Origin: Ypsolopha sequella
Lineage: Eukaryota > Arthropoda > Insecta > Lepidoptera > Ypsolophidae
Assembly: GCA_934047225.1 (NCBI GenBank)
Contig: OW203998.1
Location: 19,235,280-19,299,279, forward strand
Direction: 5' to 3'
DNA length: 64,000 bases
Under the pieces are notes generated by a model. That model did no database searches. It had not been told where the DNA came from and was given only the letters and a program-made list of their open reading frames with translations. Below, piece after piece: positions 33,951 to 44,473 of the stretch. Each line of letters opens with the position of its first letter. Position 1 is the stretch's first letter. A program made the translations under genes and the position numbers.

Positions 33951-34179
33951 TTATGAATGAATAATGGTTGACTTGAATGAAGGAACCTCAGAATAAGGAA
34001 CACCGTGCAATTCGTTCGTTTCATTCTACGCACAGGCTTTTGTTTGATTTAGTTGCAGGTTTTGTTCGAACCCCTAAAAAAAACCCCAAAAAAATCCTGC
34101 CCCTAAGAATCCCCCTTTTAACACTTCTACCCCCTAAATTTAGGGGTAAAACCCCTAAGTTATCAACACTGGCACCGGC

Positions 34180-34874
34180 CTTGCATACCGAGATATTGCT
34201 GTTGTGTGCGTACTGTAGTTCGTGCGTACTAGCACGCACACATATTAGCCGCGCGATGTACCTTTGGTTGAAGATAAACTACTGTTCTGGTTTTACTATG
34301 GTCATAGTTCGTAAGCCGAACTTTATATATCACCGCAATAAAACAAAACAACTAACGCTCTCGAAGCTGCAACGAGTAAACGCTGAGACGGCAAATACGT
34401 TTTATTATTGCATTTAATATTGGTCAGAGACTTTTGTCAATCTGTATGTCCTCACTTTGACAGAGAATAAGTTTAAACTGTATATTAAGCAGGGCCTATT
34501 GAAAAAGGCATATTATAAAATAAATGAATATTTAGATGATGGTGAAGCATGGTATGACAGTGATAATGATAGTAGGTTATATTTTAATTAAGTAGTATAA
34601 TTTCCTAACTTATGATTCCTCTAAGGTGTAAACATTAATTAATTATAGACTGTAGAAGGAAAAATACTATATGATACAGGTAGACAAAGATATATTTATT
34701 TTTCTTTTTTTCATTAACCTGAATTCCTGCTGTCTTGTATTTTCTTATCCCTTGGTTAAAGTAGATATAAGTCATATATTGTATAGTATAAGTTTTATGT
34801 TGAAAAAAAAGACATGATCTTGCTAAGTTTCTTGCCCTTCTTCTTAGCAAGACTAATCGAATGGGCGGAGGTAG
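34180..34874. other. Intergenic, no supported gene
   Basis: AT-rich; a short acidic-looking stretch near 34500-34570 (GATGATGGTGAAGCATGGTA) is open for few codons. Nothing is recognised. Confidence 0.35.
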
Positions 34875-35010
34875 GCAAGGATGGGATTTGGTCGGCCGTC
34901 TGGATTCGTGCTGGGGGCTCGGTGGGTGATCATTGAACCTTGTTCCTGGTCCCTGGCCGGGTTTCCGGTATGGGTTCGCACGGTTGATTGGGTTTTACCT
35001 TGTATAATAT
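34875..35010. repeat. Family V relative, GC-shifted copy
   Basis: TCGTGCTGGGGGCTCGGTGG then GTGATCATTGAACCTTGTTC, followed by GGTATGGGTTCGCACGGTTG and the ATTGGGTTTTACCTTGTATA end shared with 14900-14935. Many sites here have G where the other copies have A (for example CTCGGTGGGTGATCA against CTCGGTAAGTGATCA). Confidence 0.5.
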
Positions 35011-36886
35011 ATATTTTACCCATCATAGCTACATAAATTAAATAACCTTTAATTTAGTTCATGAACATTTATTATTTTATTACTTACATAAGTATATTTT
35101 TTTTGTTAGATTAAATTTGACGTGTAAAAAGTGTATATATCTATCCTGCTTTGCAAATAAACTATTTGAATTTGAATATGTTAAAATTATTATAATATAA
35201 TGCTAAAAGTGACTAGTTAGAGTGAGATATTCAGTATGGAGAAAATCTAAACTAAATATTTATCCCGGGCAGGATAACCTCTTGGTCTGCATACTTCGCT
35301 TGCACTTAATAAACATGATATTTTAGTTAAATGTGTTCCTTTGTCTCTAACTTAACTTTCTACTGCCCAAAATACTAGCCCCCAAACATTTATTTTTATC
35401 ACTACATCTTCTTTACCGTGGTGTTTAGGGATCAATTCTTTATATTTCGAATAATAAATTAAAAAAAATTGCATTACAGTGGTTACATTATTTTTATAGA
35501 TAATATTTAGGTGATTTGTTATGTTTTTAGATTTCGTTTATTTTAATCCTTGGTGCGCCAATATTTTATATACGTGTACTGAACTAAAACCATTTTACCG
35601 CAAATTTTACTCGCTGAAGTTTTGTTAAAGGCCTTAAATGCCTGGGTGTCCGTGTATCCGCAGCATAACTTAAGATGGCTGAAATGAAACCCGACATTTT
35701 TTTAATATTTTGGCACTTGGCTCGCCTTTGTATATAGGTAGAAATTCTAATTTTTTGCAATAAAGAATTCTATTATTATTATTATTATTTAGGGGAAGAT
35801 TTACAGAACTTACAGACCCCGAGAAAATAATAAAAAACCTAGACCACATCACGTTTTGAAAATATGCGGGAATAAATATAACGTCAAAAAAAACATAGAC
35901 AGTCTTGGGGACTGCCGACAAAAGTGAAAACTTTACTGTCAGTAGGTGAAGGTGACGCAAACCCTAAGGTATTCCCATACCAAAAATCGTTCAACGCGCC
36001 TAAAGAAGTTTTCACTTCAAACATCTCTCAAATATATTTCGGAAATACAAATAGTGTCCACTAGGATTTCAAAAAAATACAAATTTTCGCATTCGTGATT
36101 TCACATTTGTTTTTAGTCTTTACAGTTAAATTCACGATTATGGAAAATGATACTACATTGAATCTACTAAAATATCCCCAAAAAAAACAGTCATATAAAC
36201 AGTAAAGTACATTGTTTTAAACTGGAAGCAATTTTTTGAGAACTATGCTTATTTCTTACGATTTCATACCAATACTGAAGAATTGAATCTTAAAATTAAG
36301 CGTATTTTTCAGCAAATCACTTCTAAGTTGACGAAACCAGTACATAAATATAATTGCGGATAGGTCTGCGTATTTATATCGAACAAGTTACAGTTTTCAT
36401 CCGCTATTCCGTGGCCTCCCTGCTAAGCCCGTGGGCGGGCCTGAATGTGACGTAGAAGGACCTTTCGTCCGTAATTTTCCGGCTCGCTAATCGCTTCAAT
36501 TTAAAAATTTCTAGTCCCCTTTGTGCCGGACCTAACTCCCAATATGTTGCTTTTTTATTTCCCTTTTTATTCCGAAGACTCTTTTTGAAGTTACTTTCGA
36601 TTGTGCTTTAATGTTTTGGTTGGACAGGCCATTGAATTTTGCGCCCGAATGGACAGTGAAAATACTTCGAACATTACGAGTGATAGAAATACTTTTCATT
36701 ACTTAATTACTTGGGCCATGCGGAACAAAACAAAACTGATTGTTTTTTAGGAGTCTGTAATCACGGGATAACGGGCGCTTATAGGATCACGCTGTTGCCT
36801 GTCTGTCATTCTGTCTGTCGTTGTGTCAAGGCCTTTTTTCTCCGGCACGGCATAAATATCGAACTAAGGTCTATAGCCTCATACAA
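35011..36886. other. Intergenic with one LINE-like tail
   Basis: Near 35140-35180 the sequence CTGCTTTGCAAATAAACTAT then TTGAATTTGAAT is a LINE/SINE-type 3' tail. Otherwise no gene or repeat structure was recognised. Confidence 0.4.
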
Positions 36887-37139
36887 TTTTATTCATATAT
36901 CACATGTCATTCATTTTAACTCATTAGTCATAAGGTTGTATATATTTTATGTCATTTACTATGTATAATTCGACTGATGCCGGCCCCAAAGTGGGCCGAA
37001 ATTGTAAATAAAATTGTATTTTTTATTCATATATCAAATGTCATTCATTTAAACTCATTAGTCATAAGGTTGTATATATTTTATGTCATTTACTATGTAT
37101 AATTCGACTGATGCCGGCCCCTAAGTGGGCCGAAATATA
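36887..37139 (+). repeat. 134-bp tandem duplication with hammerhead-like core
   Basis: There are two near-identical units starting TTTTATTCATATATC at 36887 and 37021, a period of 134 bp. Each ends with ATTCGACTGATGCCGGCCCC ... GTGGGCCGAAAT. Within each, CTGATG...GAAA surrounds a strong stem GGCCC/GGGCC. This is the same motif order as 22274-22316, but A9 of the hammerhead core is replaced and the 3' strand of stem I is absent, so these copies look inactive. Confidence 0.7.
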
Positions 37140-38945
37140 GTTTTTGTACGGAGTTTTAATTATACCAAAAAAATAAATGCTCTGTGTAGCAAAATATATA
37201 TATATTTATTACAAGCATACTTTTGTACAAAATTCAAGTTTCTTTATATAGTTCAACACAATAAAAAGAATATCAAGGCGTATTTTCGCACTAAAAACTC
37301 ACACAATGTTTAATGATCAAAATCTATAGGGTAGTTCTCGATGACCAACAATCTTGAAATTTGGTACGAAGGGAGGTCTTTTGACAGAAGTGAAGGAATA
37401 ATTTCAAAAACTATAAGTTTTTAATTCCGTGTGAAATAATACTTGGTCATCTTAACTTAGCAGTGTCTTACATATATTTTGTACATAATGATAAATTTGT
37501 ATTTTTGTATTCCAGCTTTCTAACTTATTTGATATTTTTTATTTATTTTAGCGTTTTTATTAATCTGTCCCTAAAATCTCCAAAGGAGGGTGACTTTCTA
37601 TTAATGACTTAATGTTGTTATGTTATACAAGTAAATACCATTTTTTTTTGGCCAAGTTACTCTTTTTTTGTACTCCAAAATAATATTTTATACTGACCGT
37701 CTTGGCGTTGGGCTTAAGGCCCTGCCATTCCAAAATGAGCATTTTGTTTAATTTATATTGTCAGTTCAATATCTCATTCAAATACAAGTTAAATATATGT
37801 AACAATAGAGGATATACTCTAAACACAAGTTGATCTAAAAACGTAATTGAGTAAACTTCACTCGATAGAAAAAAATCACAAAGTAAGCTTGTCAAATTGC
37901 GGTTAAATGTGTTTATAGCAAAGGTGTTCAACGGAGAGAATTAAAACTTTTCCTGAATTTTCTTTACAGATAACTAAAGACACTTATCGACCCATTTTTA
38001 TTTATTTCTCAATACTTTTTCAGAAATTCCAGAAAAACCTCGCAAATTCACCGATTATGCGTGCTCGCAGCGCACGAAGCGAGCGTTCTAATGTAGACTT
38101 TCTGACAATATCATTGAGTTCAAAATTACTTAATACGATTATTGTGTTGGATGCGTAGGGCCTTAAACAAGATAGGGACAGAAAACATTTATTATCGAAT
38201 TTCCTAAAACGAAGTTTCAGGCATTGCTCTCTGGAGAATTGGTTCTTATTATAACTTTGTCTCCAGTATAAACTGGGTAAAGTACATTGTGAAATGCTTT
38301 TAGATTGTTGAGACCAGTAAGTGAGCTCTCCTGGACGAGTAAGTTAGAAGGCCGAGCCTGCAGGGTGAGGACTTTTATTTCATCCATAATAATTGGCTTT
38401 TCTCAAAAATATAACGAGACATTTTTTTAGTAGGTACAATAGGATAAGCAGTAAAATTAAATTAAATGAACTTATTAAGTAATATTGAAAGTCACGTTGC
38501 TCATATTGGGGCAAAAAGTCGTGAAGAGGTACGTGAAAGCCCTATTGAACTTACTTCAAAATGTTAAGTAAAACAACATTCGTTTCGAGTCGAGTACTTG
38601 TAGGCGGAAAATTCGTTTAAGCAAGTAAATTGCAAACCACTATTTTTTTCACTAAAAAAAACGCCATGATTTTTTTTTCTCAATGTGTGAACATATAATT
38701 GCAATTATTTTTATTATATTTTTAAATTGGCCGCTTAAAGCCACTTAGCTTATGATTGCTCTCTTGAACAGCTAGTCTTGGATAGTTTGAAACATTAAAT
38801 ATATGGTATTTAATGGATTTTCATACGAATTTACTGGAGAGTTGAAATATTTCTCCAGGATTAAGTACTTCCTGGCTTCTCTTTGCGGTATGAAATGATA
38901 ACATTACAATGTATCTTTGAGAAAAATAAATAAAAGTCATCAAGT
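37140..38945. other. Intergenic, no supported gene
   Basis: AT-rich, with a 'GCGTGCTCGCAGCGCACGAA' patch near 38058. No frame with a recognisable domain. Confidence 0.35.
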
Positions 38946-39336
38946 GCCAATGTACCGAGCATTCTCGAACCACCAGGGTTAACCCGGGACGATGACAAGC
39001 GGCCCGATGGAATGACGCTCCTTGCATGGAAGCGTGTCAAGCCGCTTGTGTGGGACGCTACATGTGCAGACACACTTGCCCCGTCCTACCTCCCGAAAGC
39101 TGCGCAGGTATGTCGCCCTTGGCGAGGGCTACATATTTGCGCCGTTCGGAGTTGAAACTCTGGGGCCATGGGGCCCAAGTGCGCGACGACTGTTTCAAGA
39201 AATGTCGTCGCGTCTGGCTGACGCCTCTGGTGATCCAAGAGCTGGAGCTTACCTCGGCCAGAGGATTAGTCTATCGATTCAACGAGGTAACGCTGCCAGT
39301 CTCTTGGGTACTCTCCCCAGCGGCAACGATCTAAAT
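38946..39336 (+). pseudogene. LINE polyprotein C-terminal fragment
   Basis: One frame reads [20 protein letters not shown] then [16 protein letters not shown] (from 39000). After a frame change near 39100 the next reads [40 protein letters not shown] and RISLSIQRGNAASLLGTLP to a stop. These are the well-known tail motifs (GM-L-PW-...-WDATC-DTLA, ETLGPWG, QRGNA-S-LGT) found after the reverse transcriptase in many animal LINE ORF2 proteins. The stretch between the two frames seems to be deleted. About 90 bp of AT-rich 3' sequence follows. Everything upstream of the tail is missing, so this is a 5'-truncated dead copy. Confidence 0.8.
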
Positions 39337-39430
39337 CAAATTTTTCATTTAATTTAAGATATTTTTAATTAGTTAATAATTTTCGTTTTTTAGTCTTAGG
39401 TATTTAGTATATTAATAAAAATATTGTAAT

Positions 39431-40254
39431 ATTAATAGATAAACGTATTAATATATAAAGTCATCTTGTGTACCTAGATATAATATATGTTTAGAAAATA
39501 TACATATTTTCCTTGCACTTTTTGTTTAATCTACAAAACTTTCACAAAAGACAATAATAATAATACTTATGATTTTTCAACCATTTCGTTTTTATCGAAC
39601 TTAATTGTAAAAAAGCAAAGGAATTTTGTGAGTTAAAATAAAAAAAAATACAATCTTGTTTCTGTTAGAAAATAATAATAATAAGCTAATCGGTAAATAT
39701 TGAAATGCGAAAATGACATTTTTGTCTCGCAAAATCTCCAAATTTTCCTAAAATATTCCGTTAGCGTCTCCGACGGCTTCATTACGGAAATATTTACGGA
39801 ATACCCGTCCACAATCCGTCGGATACCGGACCGGCCGAAAAGCCTTCCGGAATTTCAATTTTAATGCTGTTTATTGTTAACTGGATATAAGCGGAATTGA
39901 TAACTAAAGTGATTGCCCTGAAAGAAGTCCCGTGACAAAGTACAAGTAAGTATTTGCCAAGTAATAATGACGATAATGCCCACGGACCATTTTTCTTGTC
40001 GTTCACTCTAAAGGCAGGTTTACATTAAAGATAGCAGTACAGTAACTTGCTTAACTATTTGTTAAACTAATCTATTTTTATCGCTTTTCACTTTTAACCA
40101 TCTACATACGTAGCTACTGTAGAGTTTTTATTTTTATTTTTAAATCTTGCAATCTTTTTTAACCCTCGCACTCTACTTGCTACTCTACACGTGTAAACTA
40201 GGCATAAGTGCTTACCCAAGTACCACAAATTATTAAAATTATTTACCTAAAGTC
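39431..40254. other. Intergenic, no supported gene
   Basis: AT-rich, nothing recognised. Confidence 0.35.
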
Positions 40255-40944
40255 GCCGTCAATAGAAATTGTGGACTATGTAAACAAACCGTTTTCTCAA
40301 TTTTTCTCAAGGTTCTGTCACGGAGTCTCATTGAACATTATTCCAAATCATGAAGCATCAAGTCTTACCAGTCATTCACTGTATTTCATCATGAAATATT
40401 CAATAATCACCAGTTAATTACGGAAAATCATAGAATCAATAGTCAATTCTGTACTGCGTCGAGATTGCTGTCATATTTTATTCTCATCGAATCTGTATTG
40501 TCTTTGAAAATTGGTGATGTACGAATCTATTTGAATATTAACCTATTTTATTCGTGATGTTATTTTATTCCGTCATTTTTTTTTAACAGCGTTACTTCAT
40601 AATCTTTGACATAAACGTGTGTGTGATTCTATCGAGAGCTGTGTGATCTTCCAGCGTTGCTCTAAAATGTGTAGCTCATGTCCTAAAAGTAGAAGAAAAA
40701 ATTAAAGAACTGGATGGGATAATAGATACGGCCAACGACGCTGTGACGAAACCATTTGTAATTAACGTGGGCGATTTGACTAGCGATTCATCAGAATATT
40801 TTAGCGATGAATCAAATAAAGAAAACTAATTAAGCACCTAACATATTTTAATCACATACTTACCCATCTCTAGGTAGTTCACCTATTCATAGACAAAGAC
40901 AACATGGCGCTTTGTTTACATAGTCCACAATTTCTATTGACGGC
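40255..40944 (+). mobile_element. TIR-bounded element carrying a short acidic ORF
   Basis: A perfect 34-bp inverted repeat (GCCGTCAATAGAAATTGTGG...) lies at 40255-40288 and 40911-40944. No clear target duplication. Length is 690 bp. It encloses the open frame at 40655-40829. It may be a non-autonomous DNA element, or two inverted copies of a short repeat around a gene fragment. Confidence 0.6.
40655..40829 (+). pseudogene. Possible terminal exon, acidic C-terminus, unknown protein
   Basis: After a CTTCCAG acceptor-like site the frame reads VALKCVAHVLKVEEKIKELD, then GIIDTANDAVTKPFVINVGD, then LTSDSSEYFSDESNKEN and stop (58 codons including the stop). Composition is protein-like: amphipathic Lys/Glu helix, then an acidic Ser-rich tail resembling casein-kinase-2 sites. 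No start codon is in frame, so it would be a last exon. I do not recognise the family. Confidence 0.4.
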
Positions 40945-40953
40945 TACTGTAGA

Positions 40954-41088
40954 GGAATATGCCTATGCCGCCATTTTTCAACTGTCAAATGTCGAACGTT
41001 CGAACCATAAAGGAGATGGTTGTTTTCCTCTATGCTTCGAACTGACAAAAAACTAATCTTTGAATGATTTTTTTAATTCCAACAATAA
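40954..41088. repeat. 135-bp unit 1 of a tandem duplication split by P-like copy B
   Basis: Starts GGAATATGCCTATGCCGCCA and includes TTTTTCAACTGTCAAATGTC and GAACTGACAAAAAACTAA. The second unit starts at 41089 (first 8 bases) and resumes at 44162 with the same GGAATATGCCTATGCCGCCA. Confidence 0.75.
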
Positions 41089-41277
41089 GGAATATGCTCA
41101 GAATAAGGAATACAAATAGAAACCTGGCTAAAATAATACGCGGAGACAGACACCTATCCTTGATTTTCTTACGACATTTTAGTGCGTTAGAGAGAGATGG
41201 ATATGTATTAGTTTTTTCTTAATTAGGTAGGTTGTCACTAGTTCGTTGCTTTGCTAGTGATGTAACAATGTCGATTT

Positions 41278-41811
41278 TTGACTACGATAAATAAACCAAA
41301 TCGAAATGAACCGCGACCAATCTCCTTACCACACATCATATCGTATCAAAGTGTGAAAAAAAAGAGAATGCAGGAGGCACCGACCTTTCTGGTGACATCC
41401 TCTTGCTTTGGAAGGAGGCCAAGAGAATTAATAGCAAAGTGGTCTCTGTCTACCCCAGTGGGACACATGTTATATTGTGTAAATAAGGAATTAATAAAAG
41501 GATATCTTTCGTTTAGCATAATATTTTTTATTAAGTACAAATTACTATATCGTAGGCAGGTAGGTACATAAGTTAAGTCCAAAATTGTGCTTGTTTCTAG
41601 TACAAAAAATGCTATAGCTTGTATCAGAGATACAACCGTAAACTATTTAAGTGGATACTTTTTAAGTCGCCTCTTAACTCAATCAAATAGATGTTCGTTG
41701 ATGTCGCGTCTTTGTTCAATCAAGGAAGAAGGAATTAATCGCAACAATAGAAATCATAATAATCATAGACTTATAGGATTCGTAATACTCGTAATAATAT
41801 TATGTCAATGA
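41278..41811 (+). pseudogene. ORF pair in copy B matching copy A 3503-4030
   Basis: 97 and 74 codons, differing from copy A by only a few residues (for example R/M in KKKRIQEA versus KKKRMQEA). The second frame contains RDTTVNYLSGYFLSRLL. See the copy A entry for the tentative transposase C-terminal likeness. Confidence 0.3.
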
Positions 41812-42269
41812 TGAGCGATGACAGCGCAATTACTACAGCGCAATTATCAACTTATCTTGAATAAAAACTAATAACAAATAATGAACGATTAAAATACCTA
41901 ATAACCTGTAATAAGAAATCTAATTATGCGCAGTTCAAGTCAATAAGCATTCCCAAAATTCATTTCACGATAGAACTACCCTGTCAAAGTACTTTTATTG
42001 TCAACCACTAAGTACGAAAATGTCTTGATCTGCGGAATTTCTTCGTGAAGTCGATCACGGCAGTAACGTGAACGAACAGGCCTTTCAGAACGATTTGCGA
42101 ACATAGAAGTATGAACTTTTCTAAACCACAGACATCCATAGGTACTGGTTCTGTTGCCTAAAATTGAAAAATTATCGAGTTAACATACTATAGTATAGTA
42201 CAAGCACGTACCTACAAACAAGATTGATAATGCAATTATACATAATTATTTAAAGGTTACCAATGTGTC

Positions 42270-43456
42270 TGTATCTGGTAAATATAACGTTGGTAAGGCA
42301 TCTGCTTTTAAAAGTCTCCATTTTAAATTTTCGTTTGGTCCAAAAGAATCCGACGTAAAGTGTTTCGAACAAATATGACCGCTTTTTTTTAATTGCCCAA
42401 TTTGGTCAAATTATTCGTCTAAGCCATTCACTTTTTAATTCTTCCCTTTTTGGAAATCTGTAACAAAAAAATATAGCGATATTTATTCGGCATTATTTTT
42501 CTTTTAACTCGCGCTGCAATGAGGGATTTTCTTTTCTTTTTTTTTTTACTCTTCCCTAGTCGCTGGATAGATGGCGCTGAACTTGGTAAGTTACTGCAAG
42601 GAACGGAACGTCACATAATTTTTGATTATTGCACTTGGATGTAATTTTGAGATCGTAAAACGAAACGTACATAAAAAAGTAATTAATGTCATTGTCACAT
42701 CACATCACAATGACATTTTGAAAATAAATAAATAATAACAACAAGGAAAAAGAAAAAAATAATTAGCAGTCTTTTTATGAGTTTTCTAAGCCAGAAAGAA
42801 AATGTCCCAAGAGAAAAAGAAGAGAAGTCTGTGCCTTGTGGATTTGTATAAAAATGGAGGCATACATCTTTTTCCTAAAGATGAAAGTCGTAAAGCGCAA
42901 TGAGTACAAGCCATGGTACATTTTAAACCTGGACGGACCATAACAAAGCATTCGCAAATAATATGCTGAGCACACATGTCATCAACCAACGAGCGTATGT
43001 GACGTGACGTGACGTGACGTGACGCAATGTTTTTTTTTTCAATCGTTTTGGCTTTGGCACCTAGCAACGTAGTCAGTTCAACACCATCTACAGAGTTCTG
43101 GGAAACTATGTTTTTTTATTAATACTCAAAAAGAAAACCTCTCATTAATCTATTATCCTTTATGCACGGCTGCCACGGGAACCAATTTTCGATAGTTTGC
43201 CACACGGACTTTAGTACATCACTATACGAAAAAACATAACCTCTCGTAGTCGGCAGAAAATCTATATAAAACAGGCAAATATCGGTAACACGAGTATGAT
43301 TTACAAGAACTACTATTATTGTTACTGAGTTTTAGGTATGATCCTGAAACTTATTAACATAAAAACTATCAGAACTCACCGATGAAATGATGTTGCTTCA
43401 TTGTTGTTTTCTTTTCTTCCTGTATGCGATTTACAGCCTTCAATCGCACAAGACAT
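42270..43456 (-). pseudogene. THAP-domain 5' exons, broken (copy B)
   Basis: Exon 1 (43456 to 43380) starts MSCAIEGCKSHTGRKENN and ends at GTGAGT. Exon 2 starts at 42457 with FPKREELKSEWLRRII, followed by the same TGA as copy A. It then has a slightly longer A-run than copy A before the CSKHF motif. Shared lesions show that both copies derive from an already defective source moved by a transposase supplied elsewhere. Confidence 0.75.
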
Positions 43457-43530
43457 TTTATTACAATGTTAAAAAAACAATCAACACAAACAATAATAAA
43501 TCACACTTTCACGAATTTTGAGAGGAAGAG

Positions 43531-43801
43531 CCAACGATATTCCATAGCCCTAGATGTCTTACTCCATATATAGACAGTTGTAAATCATGGCCCAAGTTTG
43601 TGGTTACATCTATACATCGAAACAAAACAACAATAACATAAGAGCCACGTAAGGATTTTTCATAAACAGACCTTGTCCGCTCTGGCATAAGAGTCTGAAC
43701 TGTCTGAACGACAACCCCACTCCTCAACTGTATTGAGTGGGCTTGTACGGGGCCACTTTTGGCGCGCTGTCGCATAATCTAGGGCTATGGAATATCATTG
43801 G
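43531..43801. mobile_element. 271-bp MITE nested in P-like copy B
   Basis: The inverted ends are 25 bp: left CCAACGATATTCCATAGCCC-TAGAT, right the inverse with one change. The 6-bp duplication GAAGAG lies at 43525-43530 and 43802-43807. Copy A has the unoccupied site (GAGAGGAAGAGCAC in reverse complement), which proves the borders. A 6-bp duplication fits few superfamilies, so I leave the class open. The 88-codon minus frame inside it has no motif. Confidence 0.9.
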
Positions 43802-44302
43802 GAAGAGCACCAAAATATTTAATTTCTCTCGGTGAAGCTGTAAACTTTCGCAAAATGCAATAGACATTTCGATGCCACCAAATTAAGATGTGATGCACGC
43901 AACGAACGATATTACAACACAACGATACAATGATGAGACATATTTAATTTGATGGTATTATAATATTTAAAATACATCCAAATTACATCCATCTGACATT
44001 TGTTTGGTTCAAACTAGTGACACACCAGGAAAAAATATAAAGTAAGTGCGGTCCGTCGTTTCATTCACTCGTACACAGGAGTAATTTACGTTAGATGAGT
44101 ACAATGGCTAATGCCCAGTTCTTATTTTAGTCAGGCTTCTATTTGTATTCCTTATTCTGAGGGAATATGCCTATGCCGCCATTTTTCAACTGTCAAATGT
44201 CATCAGTTCCAATCACGTTTGAACTGATAAAAAACTAAAGTTTTGATTACTTTTTTGATTGAAATAATTCTGTTAGAATCTTTTTGTCGTCATATTAAAA
44301 CA

Positions 44303-44473
44303 ATGAGTAATGAAATTAATGAACTTGTCGGTCTAATGTTGATCCGTAGCGCCGCAGCTGATGCAGAAGTGAATTTGTGTCAAAAAGTGATATCTGTTCT
44401 GACAGGTTCAAAAAATATGCATCTCTGGCAGAAAGGTGACTCCTCTCCCCCCCTAACCATCAACCACCTATAA
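44303..44473 (+). CDS. Hypothetical short ORF, protein-like
   Basis: ATG with a fair context (ACAATGA) opens a frame reading MSNEINELVGLMLIRSAAAD, then AEVNLCQKVISVLTGSKNMH, then LWQKGDSSPPLTINHL. The first 44 residues look like an alpha-helical globular start; the end is low quality and may be intronic (a GGTGACTC donor-like site follows WQK). It lies just past the second 135-bp unit. Unknown function. It could be the first exon of a host or transposon gene or a chance frame. Confidence 0.3.
   Translation: MSNEINELVGLMLIRSAAADAEVNLCQKVISVLTGSKNMHLWQKGDSSPPLTINHL

Larger units (their letters stand above)
33094..34171. mobile_element. hAT-type transposon with nested insertions
   Basis: It is 1078 bp. 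The left end is CAGTGTTGCCAACCCC and the right end GGGG...AACTTATCAACACTG inverted, followed by an exact 8-bp duplication GCACCGGC at 33086-33093 and 34172-34179. Subterminal runs of CCCC/AAAA-CCCC are mirrored. At least three smaller inverted-repeat elements sit inside (33493-33577; 33692-33950; 33761-33871 within the latter). A CTCAGAATAAGGAACACC stub at about 33988 matches the tip of the P-like TIR. No transposase frame; the 146-codon frame at 33977-34417 crosses the element boundary and is not a gene. Confidence 0.9.
41097..44161 (-). mobile_element. P-superfamily-like DNA transposon, copy B
   Basis: It is 3065 bp, the reverse orientation of copy A. Inverted ends start CTCAGAATAAGGAATACAAA at both sides. 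The 8-bp duplication GGAATATG lies at 41089-41096 and 44162-44169. Interior order matches copy A throughout. The extra length is explained mainly by a 271-bp MITE plus its duplication at 43531-43807. No intact transposase. Copies A and B have different target duplications, so they are independent insertions rather than a segmental inversion. Confidence 0.9.

Noticed and set aside
33977..34417. 146-codon ORF
   Set aside because: It starts inside the hAT element and crosses its right end and target duplication, so it is a chance frame.
1401..44161. The two P-like copies as one large segmental inversion duplication
   Set aside because: Similarity stops exactly at the TIR tips and each copy has its own 8-bp target duplication, so they are separate transposition events.
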